From Marvania coccoides (taxonomy: Eukaryota > Chlorophyta > Trebouxiophyceae > Chlorellales > Chlorellaceae): a stretch of 64,000 nt of DNA. This document shows positions 23,688 to 34,235 of the stretch, piece by piece. The notes beneath the pieces are model-generated. The model did no database searches. It was not told the DNA's origin and saw nothing but the letters and a program-made list of their open reading frames with translations. The position numbers and the translations under genes were made by a program. How positions within the stretch are numbered: the first letter of the stretch is position 1; the number at the start of each line of letters is the position of its first letter. Location of the stretch: contig OY978099.1 in NCBI GenBank assembly GCA_963854735.1, positions 806,001 through 870,000 on the forward strand, given 5' to 3'.

Positions 23688-26516
23688 TTACGACCTTTCC
23701 CAATGCGCCCCTTTTCCAGCCTCCCTGATCTGCGAGGCAGCAAACGACACGTCATCTCCACTGCTGCCGCTGCTTCCGCTGCCTCCACCTCCAGCGCTGC
23801 TGCCCCCACCGCCGTTGTTTCGGTAAGAGCGGCGGCGGTGCCTTGCCGCCTCCACCCTAGCGTCCACGCTGGGCCTGTCGTGCGCCATGCTCTGGGTGGG
23901 GCTGCGAAAGTACTCAAACGGCGTATACCGCAGGAAGTTGCTGACCCTGTAACAAAATTTAAGAACTTTCAATAATTACTACACGTTTATTGATAAATAA
24001 ATTGTAGTAATATCCAACAAAAAATCAATTGAGTGTCTAGCCCCAAAGCCAGTACTGTGTTTAGATTACCTGCTGGTGTACAGGTCCGCGTACTTTTCGA
24101 TCTGCCGCAGCAGCTGCGAGCGGTCATTAACTCCTGCTCTGCTCAGGTACCCCCAGCGCCGGTTGAACTCCGCGCCGTCGCGCTCAATCGCGGGCCCAAT
24201 TATCTCGTCCAGCCGCTCCATCACCGCCAGCAGCTGCGCCAGAGTCTCATTCACCCGGCTCTCGTCCTCCAGCGGCATCACCGGCCCTGCTGGGGTGACG
24301 TCACGGGGGCCCGCGAGCGCGCGCTGCCGCGCGAGGCGCAGATTGTTGAAGGCGTCGCCCACCAGATCTTTCTTTTTCAGCGCCTCCCTCAGACGCTCTC
24401 GGTGGTCCCGCCCGGCCCCCAAGGCCTCGATTTCTTCCTCCAGCTCGCGCAGAATCAAGCAGGTGCGCCTGAAGGGGGAGGGGGACGCGAAGTGTTGAAA
24501 AGAGATAAGTTGGCAGTAGAATAGAAACGAAGGTGTCCAAGTTGAAAAACAGCACGGCGTTGAACGAAAAATATGAAAAAAGGCCGCTCACCATTTCAGC
24601 TGCATCTTGCTTATTTGCACGTCCACATAAATGTGATCCTGCATTGTTCGTCCAAAGGGAGGGTAAGATTCGGCACCCTTCAAGTTCCGACCCATCCCTC
24701 GATCAATCAAAACTCGCCGGCTGCAAAGTCTCTCAGCGCGAAATTTTCATCATACTTTTCTATTGAAAACTCACCCCGACGTAGAGAATGTCGTCACCGG
24801 ACATCTGCAGCGCCTGCTCCACCAGCTTCGCCGAGCCCCCGCAGTACAGCCCCCCAGGCCGCATCGAGTGCGCCGGCCGCATGAGCCCCTCTGGCGTCAC
24901 CACCTCGTACAACTGGTGCGCGCCCTTCCAGAAGTCAGGCTTGCGCGCGTTGAAAATCACGTAATCAAACATGTCGCGCCACGACATGCCTTCAGGGAGG
25001 TACGGCTCGTGCGCGTGTTTCATCACCGAGTCGGTGTAATGAAAATCTGAGTTGGTGATGAGCAGCAGCTTCTTTCCAGCCGCGCGCTGGTCCAGCAGCA
25101 CCCGCGGCATCTCCGGGTCGGGTTGGATGAACCTAGCTGGGTCTTCCACGATCTCAGCTTTGAGTTTCCCCTCCACGTGAGCCATGAACAGCGCCTTGGA
25201 GACCAGGCGGTAGAGGGCGAGGTAGGAGGGGGGGCAGATCTGGTGGGGGATGATGCCCGCGTCCAGCCGGTCCACCAGCTGCACGAACATCACCTGCGGA
25301 GGGCGGGGGGGAAGGAAGTAAAGTTGGCTAAATTTTATCAAAGCTGAAAATTTTGAAATACACAAATTGTAGTCATAGAATTGAAATGTTACTGTGTCAA
25401 CCCCCCCAAAAGGCGCTTAGACAATAAAAGCAACTGATAATTCTACTCACTCCTTCGGACACGCTGAAAAGGGTGTTCAAGAACACCCACCGCGCCTCGT
25501 TCTTCAGATCCACTTTCTCCCGGCCGTAGGACGCCCGCACCTCCGCGGGGGTGAGCATGCGGGTGCCGTGCATCCCCCGCTTGACGATGCCAAACCGGTC
25601 CGCCTTCACCACGTTGCCTAGCTCGGTGTCTAGGATGAGGCCTCGGATGACGAGATCAGAGTCGAACTTGAGACCGTCCACAGGCACCCCCATGTCGCGC
25701 AGGCAGGTCATGGCGTAGCTGTAGGCGCGGCCCTCCCAGGCGTCGACGTCGTAGTGCACCTGGTTGTGAAAAAGAAAGAGGGAGAGAAAGAAAGAAATAA
25801 GTTTTAAGGGGCGGGGAAGGCAAGCGGAGGGGTCAACTATAATGCTTCTGAGAGTGTTGAAGAGCGGCTAAAATAAACAGGAAATTGGGGATCTGCCAAA
25901 ACATGATGAAAATCCTGACGAAAGGCAGTGATTCAATCCAATACAGTACACTGACCAGGGTGTAGTCCAAATCAAATCCAATGGCCTGGATGGAACGCAG
26001 GTTGATGGTGCGGGTGCAGAAGATGCCGCGCTGGGGCTCGCCCGACGGGTAGGGTGAGGGGTTGACCTGCAGCCGTCGCAGCAGCGACTGCACTCGATAC
26101 TGCAGCTCCGGCGGCGTTAAATCCACAATGTCTTGAGGGCGCACGTCCAGGCCCATTCCGCCACCTTTTAACAGCTCATCCTCTCCCTCCTCGAGATCCT
26201 CCGCAAAGTGCAGGTTTCCGCTGGTTGTTTCCCCGAAAATATCGACTTGGGCTTCCTCAGGCTCAACGATGTCCACGGTGCCGACGGCGGTGGAAAAAGC
26301 GTCCAGATCGCTGGAAGAATCGATGTCCAAGGTGCCAGGCACGGTGGTAAACCCCTCCAAGTCGCTGGCGGCGTCATCGATGCTGTCTAAGCCGCCCACT
26401 GCCCTCAAAGGCGTGCGGAAGCCTGCCAGAATGTTTAACGACGCAGGGTGAGGCACGCTCACACGCCGCAGCGTGGTGCGCGGGGTCCCCGCAATGGGTG
26501 CCCGAAGCTGAAGCAT
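23688..26516 (-). CDS. HAD-superfamily 5'-nucleotidase, NT5DC / IMP-GMP-specific type
   Basis: Six exons (26516-25956, 25759-25451, 25293-24775, 24638-24592, 24468-24070, 23946-23688) give 697 residues. HAD motif I is GFDLDYTLVHYDVDAWEG, split across the first intron after the leucine; KLLLITNSDFHYTD and FDYVIFNARKPDFW are the next core blocks. Exon 4 is only 47 nt and encodes DHIYVDVQISKMQLK, the family's 'GDHIYGDILRSK' segment with its catalytic Asp; without it the frame breaks. These enzymes dephosphorylate purine nucleotides, though many NT5DC members have no proven substrate. The first 35 residues are basic and acid-poor (organelle targeting possible). The C-terminal tail is Gly/Ser-rich. 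Confidence 0.9.
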
Positions 26517-26856
26517 TCGCTTGCACTGAATTGACCGGTCAAATTAATTTCAAAATTAATTAATTAATTATATTTATTTGGTAACGAGGCGTTGTGGGAT
26601 GAGCGGGCATGGTCCCAACAAAATGCATACGAATTAAATTTATTTTGGAATGCCATGCGGGGAGGGCCATGTTGGGCACCTCGCTTGTTTTCAACGTGAC
26701 TTTGCCTGATGATGCACTCAATCTCAACTAATCCATCACAGCTCTGATCAATTCAAGTTTGAGCATTTATTAAAGGCCATGAAACAGCAGTGGAGATTGC
26801 ATAGCGTGTGCTGAGCAGTGAAAACATAAACCAACCGAAAAAACGCTCATATTAAC
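26517..26856. promoter_or_regulatory. Shared upstream interval of the NT5DC (-) and microcephalin-like (+) genes
   Basis: 340 bp between divergent starts, with a short AATT-rich repeat (26548-26570). Both promoters are expected here; no defined element is recognised. Confidence 0.45.
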
Positions 26857-28987
26857 ATGCCTGGCAAGGCCCTGGAGGGGGTTGTGGCCCTGGTTCAGTG
26901 CAGTGATCCCATCCACAATGCTCGGCGGGCCATCACCCAGCGGCTGGCCGCTCACGGAGCTCGGGTCGTTCAGAGGCTAGGCAAAGATGTGACGCACGTC
27001 GTCTTTGAGCGTCGGCGATCCCAGCGCGCTGCAGGCAACACCGATGAAGATGCCATCCTCTCAGATCTCTACCGCAAGCTGGACACGGTGAGGAACTAGT
27101 ACCATTCTTGACAACGACAACTTGATTTTCACATCTTTTCGCTCCCACACCCGCCAGCTGCGTCTTCCGCCCGTGGTGGTGTCCCCGCTGTGGGTAGAAG
27201 AGTCCATCACACAAGACCGCAGGCTGATGGAGAACCGCTACGCCCTGGCGCGGCCGAAAGTCAATCACTTGGCTGGGACGCCTGGCTCTGCCGCTGGCTC
27301 CAAGAAGCGAAAACAGCGCTCCTCGGGGCCCGCCCTCCCTCGCCCCGCCGAGAAATTCGACCTGGACCCTATGGAGTTCAGCAGCACGCAGCAAATCAAC
27401 GGCGAGGACGCCCCGAAATCCAGCGGCCTCACTGCCAAGCGCAGGGCGCGCCTGCGCCGCAGCAAAGCCGCAGAAGACGCGGCCGCTGCGGCCAGGAGTA
27501 CGGGGCTCACTCCGCTTAAGGCGGGGACAGCTACGCAGGCCGTGGCTGACATCCTCGTGCTTGACCTTCCCGGCAAAAACATGGAAGAAGAGGAGGGCGA
27601 AGATGACGACGAGCTAAACACCCCTCTAAGCGTGCGCATTGCGCGGCAAGCGGGAAAGCGAAAGAAAAGCAGGCTGGCGGAGGAGGCCACCGCCGCCGGA
27701 AAAGCAGCAGAAAAGGTCGCCGAGGCGCATGGGCTGGCGCAGCGCTTTTCGCTGCGGCAGCTGGAGCGCGACCCTGACCGTCCGGTGGTGCTGCATAAGG
27801 GCACGCCGCTGCCTGGGGCGTTGCCTCGCGCGGCAGGTGCTGGTGCCGGCGGCAACCAGGCGGAATCCCTGAAACCCATCCCCGTCCCTGCTGTGACCCG
27901 GGTCGAAAGCCCCTGGAACCAGCAGCTCCCCAGCGCCGGGGATCCAAAAGAGGGAACGCAGAGCAGCGCTGACGGGCGAAATCAGCAGAAGGGCAACACC
28001 CCTTGGACGCTGTTCAAGCAGTTCAGCTCTGAGCGACCGCTGCCGTCGCCGTGGTCGGCGCCCAGGCCTTGGGATGCAGCGCAGCAGCTGGAGCAGCAGC
28101 AGCGGGGGAAAAGCCGTCTAGGGTCTCAGCAGCAGCAGCAGTGGGGAGAGGAAGAGGTGCCAAAGAGCCCTGATCAGGCGGATGAAGATGGAATGGATGA
28201 AGAGGTAGCTGCTGCTGCTGATTCTGCCACAGATAGAGATGAAGGAGAGGCGCAGCAGGCGAAAGAGAACGAGGGTCAGAACAGTAAAGACAGCGCACAG
28301 CAGCAGCGGCGGGACAAGCCGGTGGTGGGAAAGAAGCGGAGCAGGGCAGCAGCTGAAGCGCAAGCTGAACCTCGGCAAGGTCCCGCCCACGGCTGTATCT
28401 CCGTGACCTCCGTGTCTTCCTCAGTAGAGGCGCTGTGCAGGTCGGCAGCGCGGCGGCTGCGTGGTCTGCGGCTGTGCGCCGACGGCCGCGAGGACGGCAA
28501 CGTGACGCACCTGGTGATTGGGGAGGAGCGCCGCACCATGAAGACAATGCTGGCGGTGGCCAACGGGGCTCATCTGGTGACCCCGGAATGGATCACAGCC
28601 TCGCTGGAAGCCGGCAGGTGGCTGCCAGAGGCTGATTTCAGAGCGGATGTGAGGTTTGCGGCGGCTGCAGATCGAGCCAGAGGCCGCTTGACTGCTCCCG
28701 GAGCTGAGCAGTTGCTGGCGCAGCATCTGGTGCATGTGTGCGGCGGCGGCAACGGCGTGGCGGCGATGCGGAGGGTGGCTGCGGCGCTGGGAGCTGCGGC
28801 GGCGCCGCTGGAGGCGTGCACGCTGTGCGTGGTAGTGGAGGGGAAGCAAAAGGGGCCTAGTGGTGGAGCTTGCCGACGGCCTACAGGGCTGCCCAGTGGG
28901 TTGCCTGCTGTGAGCGAGGGGTGGCTGTTGATGGCCGCAGAAACGTACAACATACCTTCTTTTGAGCAGTTTGCTGCTTCTACTTGA
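26857..28987 (+). CDS. BRCT-domain protein, microcephalin (MCPH1)-like
   Basis: Two exons (26857-27087, 27158-28987; phase 0) give 686 residues. An N-terminal BRCT domain (about 5-105) reads LEGVVALVQCSD... GARVVQRLGKDVTHVVFE and PLWVEESITQDRRLMENRYA; the first intron falls inside it. A following KFDLDPMEFSSTQQ segment resembles the microcephalin linker. The long middle part is charged and Gln-rich. The C-terminal 200 residues hold two more BRCT units (NVTHLVIGEERRT... LVTPEWITASLEAGRWLPE, then a diverged second). One N-terminal plus two C-terminal BRCTs is the MCPH1 layout, a phosphopeptide reader in DNA-damage and chromosome condensation control. Another BRCT family is possible. Confidence 0.75.
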
Positions 28988-29522
28988 AGCCTGAATATAA
29001 ATAGTAATGTATTGTGCATTAGACGCCGTCCTGTGAAAAACCTCAGTGTAACCAGTCAGAGCGCATGGGATGCACGCTCTGCTGACACTCTTTTCAAATT
29101 TTTATTTTCTGAAATTTACATGTACTTCCGGTAGTATATGACAACGAACGTAATGCTGTTCATAGTGTGGTCCACAAGGGCTAGTACTGAAATTTTCGTT
29201 CTTCACGGTGCGGCGAAGAAACAAAGTTGAAAAAACTAATTAAAGCGGGGAATAAGGAATCAGTTCTACCTAAATAATATAATTGCTGCTGGCTGACATG
29301 TACTAAGAAACAGAATGAAAGGGGAGACGGCAGCAAAGCGCCGCGCCTTCTCTCTCTCCACGGCATAGCTGCAACAAAAACCTGGTGCCTACTAAACGCT
29401 CCTGCCGCAGCAGCGAGGCTCGGAAGAAGCGTACATACGTTTGTTGTTGCTGATTATTTGTTGAGCGATTTTTCTCTCTCTCTCTCTCTCTCTGTATAGA
29501 ATATGAGACAGATACTGAGCGT
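28988..29522. other. Convergent spacer with a CT microsatellite
   Basis: 535 bp between the 3' ends of the MCPH1-like gene (TGTAA at 29047) and CHLP. A (TC)n run lies at about 29473-29493, close to the CHLP stop, so probably in its 3' UTR. No gene seen. Confidence 0.5.
29473..29493. repeat. (TC)n microsatellite
   Basis: About ten perfect TC units next to the CHLP 3' end. Confidence 0.9.
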
Positions 29523-31532
29523 TTATCCGATGACGACCTTCTCGTCGTTCGACTTGCTGCCGAAGCTGACGTTGACGCCCTTGCCGGTGCGCAGGGCGTT
29601 GCCGCGGAGCAGGCTGCCGACGGTCTCCACCAGCAGCTTGGCGTCGTCCAGGGGGTTACCGGGGACGACGGTCTTGTACAGGTAAGAGTCCTGGGAGCGG
29701 GAAAAAAGAAATGAGAGCCAGCAGATGTGTACGAAATACATAATTCAACATCGAATCACAATAAGCAATCACAAAAATGCTTCAAATACGTAGAAATGGA
29801 AACATTGTGATATCGGACATGATTAAAAAAATACAATTAATGGGCTGGCTACTCACAAAGGTCATCTTCTGCACGTAGTTGGACTCGCACATCTCCACGA
29901 ACGCCTCCCGCGCGGGGTTGCTGCGGTAGAACACCTTCTGCAGGATGTCCAGCACCTTGTAGGTAGTCCAGTACTTCTTGTCCCACTTATCGAGGTAGTT
30001 GCGGATGGCGGCCTCGCCAGCCATCTTCTTGCCCTGGGCGCTGGCCTCCACGATGGCCTCGGCACACATGCGGCCGGACTTGGCCGCAAAGTAGATGCCC
30101 TCCCCGGAGCACTTGGTCACGTAGCCGGCGGCGTCTCCAACCAGAGCGATGCGTCCCTGGCAGCGCTTAGGGCGGGGGTGCTCAGGGATGGGGTGCGCCT
30201 CCACGCGGATGATGGTGCCGCCCTCGGTCTTGACCTTGGCGCGGTCGCGGGTGGCCTGCTGGTACTGCTTGATGGCCGTCTTGTTGACGACGGTGCCGGT
30301 GCCCACCGCCACGTGGTCGTACTTGGGGAACACCCAGCCGTAGAAGTCGGGGGAGACGTCGTCACCCACGTACCTGTTGATTATAAAATTAAATAGCAAA
30401 GTCAGATGCTTGGTATCAAAAAAATAGGCGGGGCGTGAATACCATCTCCCCTTCAAAAATCATCATTTTTGAGCCAATATTACGCAAAAAATCCCCATTT
30501 TCCTTGCGTATATTAAACTTACATCTCCGCCAAGTCCTTGTAGTAGTCCATCTTGTCCTCGGGGATGCGGATGCGCTCCTGGAAGGCGATGGCGTAGTCG
30601 GCCTCGCCGGCATCGATGTCCTTGGCCACGCGAGAGTTGGCGCCATCTGCGCCAATCACCAGGTCGACCTCCATGGTGGTGGGCACGCCCACCTTGGAGC
30701 CCTCCTCGTAGAGGTTGTAGTGCACGGTCATGGGGCCGTCGCCGTTGACGTCCACGCGCATGTACAGGCCGTTGATGAGCTTGGCTCCCAGGCCCTTGGC
30801 GCGGTTGCGCAGGTAGTCGTCGAAAACCTCGCGGCGGCACATGCCGATCCACTCCTTGTCGTTGAGGGTCTTGCCAACGTCGACCTCGCGGTTGGAGGGC
30901 GAGATCATCTTCATCTTGGTGACGCGGCGGTCGATGATCTCCATGGGCAGGTTGAACTCCTCCACCATGCAGATGGGGATGGCGCCACCGCAGGGCTGTG
31001 CGAGAAGAGTGAAAGGGGGAGATTTTGTTAGAGAGGTTTGAGAGAGAAAAAAGGAGGTGATTGGTGGTAAAATTGAGGGGTGGGGGAGCAGGAAATATGT
31101 GGGGTTTGTGGGAGAGAGAAGAAGGGTGGTGGTGCGGGGGGAGGGAGGGGGAATGCGGGCCAGCACCCGAGGTTGATGTCATCTAGCCACAAGATAGTAT
31201 CTTACCTTGCAGTTGTCCATTTTGCGCTCAATCAAAAATACCTCGACTCCACCCTGGGCCAGGGTTTCGGCAGCGCAAGCTCCCGAGGGTCCGCCTCCAA
31301 TCACGGCGACGCGAAGAGGGCGATCGAGCGTAGCACCGTCCCGCACGGCCTGCACCTGCACAGCCAGGCTGCGGCCAGAGGACACGGCCTGAGATGCCTT
31401 GGCGAAAGCAGGCTTCAGGGGCTGCAGAGCGAGCTTGGATCCAAAGGAAATGGCCTTGTTGCCATTAGTTTTGGCGACGTTCTGCGCCGCGCGGGCGGGG
31501 GCAGTGCCACGGGCGAGTGTTGTGCAGTTCAT
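29523..31532 (-). CDS. CHLP: Geranylgeranyl diphosphate/chlorophyll reductase (CHLP), plastid
   Basis: Four exons (31532-31206, 30995-30523, 30373-29857, 29690-29523) give 494 residues. This flavoprotein reduces three double bonds of geranylgeranyl groups to phytyl, supplying chlorophyll and tocopherol synthesis at the thylakoid. The N-terminal 70 residues are a Ser/Ala/Lys-rich plastid transit peptide. Then comes the dinucleotide-binding fold RVAVIGGGPSGACAAETL, PCGGAIPICMVEEFNLP after the first intron, VDLVIGADGANSRVAKDID, and the second flavin motif RIALVGDAAGYVTKCSGEGI. The C-terminus (LYKTVVPGNPLDDAKLLV) fits the family. This gene is the best direct evidence that the organism makes chlorophyll. 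Confidence 0.97.
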
Positions 31533-31834
31533 GCTGACAATTTATTTTGAAAATTCTTTTGGGTACAAGTCGAAGAAAAAAATTAAAGGATTATGAAAGA
31601 GATAGGGCTGCGCGCCATTTTATGTTTCCATGGGCCCGGTCTTAAAGGCTTGTTTTTGCTGCTGTTTTTTTTTTTGCATTTGTGAGAACGGATTATGAGC
31701 TCGCAAACAATCCGAATCCTCTCTCCAAGTCTTTTATCAAGAGGAAAATGCACACCTTTGCCCTGATCATTTTAAATTACAACTACATCCCCAAACCCGT
31801 CTCGGATTCCCCATCTCTCCACCCCAAAAACTAA
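31533..31834. promoter_or_regulatory. Shared upstream interval of CHLP (-) and the Rieske gene (+)
   Basis: 302 bp between divergent starts. A T-run lies at 31665-31675. As CHLP genes are usually light-regulated, the interval may respond to light, but no specific element is recognised. Confidence 0.45.
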
Positions 31835-32792
31835 ATGGACCCCAAAACGAATGCCTTAGATGGCGAGGTAGCGCAGCCATCGACCAGCCAGCCAGAGCCC
31901 TCTCCCGCTGCCACGACCGTCGAAACAAAACCTGCAGCTACGTCGATCTCACAGCAGCAGCCTGGCCCTTCCTCACCCCCAGCAGAACCAACAGATCAGT
32001 GGCACCGCATCGCAGAGGCCAGCGCCCTGCAGTCCACCCCGGAAGGGCGACTGCACGTCCGAATTGATGGGCGCTACGTCTCAATTATGGCTTACGAAGA
32101 TAAGCTATACTGCCTGGACTCGGTGTGTTTCCACGCCGGAGGCCCCCTGGCGTTGGGAGACATCGAGGAGCTGGATGGCGGCGGGAACCCCTGCCTGGTC
32201 TGCCCCTGGTAAGTTCGGATCATTTCTTTCTTCGTTATTTCCTTCCGAGTATAAGTTTATAAGGAAATATTATTGTTTTATACTGTTCATTTTAAGTCTC
32301 TTAAAATGTATATTAGTTTGTCCTCTCAGGCACTTTTACCACGTGAGCCTGCGGGACGGCGAGAAGTGGTACCAGGCAGCCGAAAAGGACGAAGACGGCA
32401 AGCTCCACGCGGGGAAATGGAAGAGCGTGGGGAGGCGGCAGCGGGTGCACGCCGTAGAGGAGCGCGCCGGCGGCATCTACGTGAAACTCAACCTGGACGG
32501 CGCATTGGCTAGCGACGAGTACGCTTGCAAATCGGAGTGTGGGGGGAGGGTAAAAGCTGGGGCGCTGCGGCTGAATGTGGGCGGCCTCGCGGAGCATCGG
32601 GACGGGGCGCGGTCGCCTGGGCGGCCTTCGTCGCCGCTGCGGGGCACTCCCCCCGCCTCCCCTCGCGGTCCCATTTATATGGACGCTGAAGACGTGTGGC
32701 CCGAAGACTTAGTTGCAGAGGGACGGCCACACCGCTCCCCCAGCCGGCGGCGCAGCAGCAGCTTGAACCGAGGGGACTCGTCCATGTCTTGA
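31835..32792 (+). CDS. Rieske [2Fe-2S] domain protein, RFESD-like
   Basis: Two exons (31835-32208, 32330-32792) give 278 residues. A Pro/Ser/Gln-rich N-tail (about 55 residues) precedes a Rieske domain with both cluster-binding boxes: Cys98-x-His100 in VCFHAGGPLALGDIEEL and Cys123-x2-His126 in CLVCPWHFYHVSL. The intron cuts the tryptophan codon inside the second box. The domain goes on through KWYQAAEKDEDGKLHAGKWK, as in RFESD-type soluble Rieske proteins, whose electron partner is not known. The C-terminal 90 residues are Ser/Arg/Pro-rich, with repeated Ser-Pro sites. There is no obvious transit peptide or membrane segment, so a cytosolic location is likely. Confidence 0.88.
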
Positions 32793-33189
32793 AATATATA
32801 CACAATTTTGAAATTCCACGACTTTTTTTTCTGAATTGTTTTGGTTGACGTTTGGCGTTGTATAAAAAAACTTAAAAGTTAAACTGCTTCTTCATAAAAA
32901 CTGCGACCTTTAAAAATGCAGAAAGCGAGAAAGAAAAATAAAGAGGTATATACCCAATAGGTTTGTTGTGTGTAGAAAAGAGGACATGGCGTTATTTTTT
33001 TTTCAAGTTGAGTTTTCGGGTGCAATAATGGTAAAAGGGGAAATGAATGAACACTAGGTACATGCATGCAACGAGGAACACACCTAACGAAGGCCCAGGG
33101 TTGACAAATTTGGTTTCATGTCCAAAACGAAAGCTAACGCCTTGAAAAAGCGGCTTCTGCCCCTTTTCCATATTCATTTTATTGTTTCT
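32793..33189. other. Convergent spacer between the Rieske and ORMDL genes
   Basis: 397 bp, AT-rich, between two 3' ends. No coding or RNA signal seen. Confidence 0.4.
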
Positions 33190-33799
33190 TCAGTACTTGT
33201 TGATCCCCATGATGCGCACTCTGTGCATGCTCGACAGCTTTGCCACCACCAGCACCACCACCACCAGCAGGTTGATGCCCAGCGGCTGCCGCCTGAAGTC
33301 GGAAGAGTTTGAAGCAAGGAAAAAGAGAACAACGGGGACCACGGTGAAGAACTTGCGGGTGGCAGTGAACTGTACGCCGTCGTCAATCTGCTCCCAAAAG
33401 GTCAGGCTGCAAAAGAAGGGGGAGGGAAGGGGTTATGAGAAAAAAATAAGCGGCGACGGCGGAAGGAAAAAAAAATGAGATTTTTACTCGAACCCCAAGC
33501 AGAAGGGGTCCAGAGGGGCGCTGGATTGATTTCTGCCAGTTTTACCTGTCGTATTTGCCCTGATCGTCTGAGATGGGGGAGCCTTTGTTGTGGTGCAGCA
33601 AAAAGTATGTGATCACCCCGTGGCAAATGTGCACGTAGGTCCACGCCAGCCCTGGGTCGGTCCAGTTTGACACCACCAGCCACGACACGAGGATGAGGAG
33701 GATGTAGAACAGCCACGCTGCCTTGTTGTCTAGCCAATTCGTGTTTTTATTCACGGGAACGGTGGGGACTGAAAGCCCCCTTGGGGACGTCACGATCAT
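33190..33799 (-). CDS. ORMDL: ORMDL protein, regulator of serine palmitoyltransferase
   Basis: Two exons (33799-33546, 33406-33190) give 156 residues, the normal ORMDL length. Family marks: NTNWLDNKAAWLFYILLIL, TYVHICHGVITYFLLHH with the NKGSPISDDQGKYD segment, LTFWEQIDDGVQFTATRKF at the start of exon 2, and the C-terminal HRVRIMGINKY. Four membrane segments in the ER are expected. ORMDL proteins bind serine palmitoyltransferase and hold sphingolipid synthesis in check when ceramide is high. The frame stays open upstream of the ATG at 33799, but no better start is seen. Divergent from PCH2. Confidence 0.96.
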
Positions 33800-34235
33800 T
33801 CGGGAACGCCCAAGCACGACTGAATAATGCTGTAAAGAGGGAATAAGCAGCGCACGCGGTGCGGTTGAAGATTGTCTAAAAAATGTGCCTTCTGTTTTCG
33901 CTTTTAAGGTTCGCGCTGGGCAATTAAGTGTCACAGAGGCCGCGTGCAAATGTTAATTTCGGCGCGGAATACCCCCGAGCGTCTTCAAAACCAGAACCGT
34001 CGGAAAGTTCTTCGAAATTTTCGAAATTTCTACATCTGTTTGCCACTAACATCATTTGCACAGCCAACCTGCAGCTCGTTAAGAATAACACTGCGCTGCT
34101 GAAGCGCCAGAATTCACGCTCGCCGGCTGCTCATCCATTTAATTTCTAAACAAATTTACTTGATCAAATCTATCTATCTATATTTTTTTTACCCAGCAAA
34201 ACTTCCTCCTATTTCTTAAAAAAAAGTCAAATAAA
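33800..34235. promoter_or_regulatory. Shared upstream interval of ORMDL (-) and PCH2/TRIP13 (+)
   Basis: 436 bp between divergent starts. It holds a tandem near-palindrome TTCGAAATTT/TCGAAATTTC at 34011-34030 and a short TCTA repeat at about 34169-34182. Either could be regulatory; nothing else is recognised. Confidence 0.45.

Noticed and set aside
29473..29493. CT, CTTT, GA and CA runs as a CRISPR-like array
   Set aside because: They are simple sequence repeats without spacers, in a nuclear eukaryotic genome.
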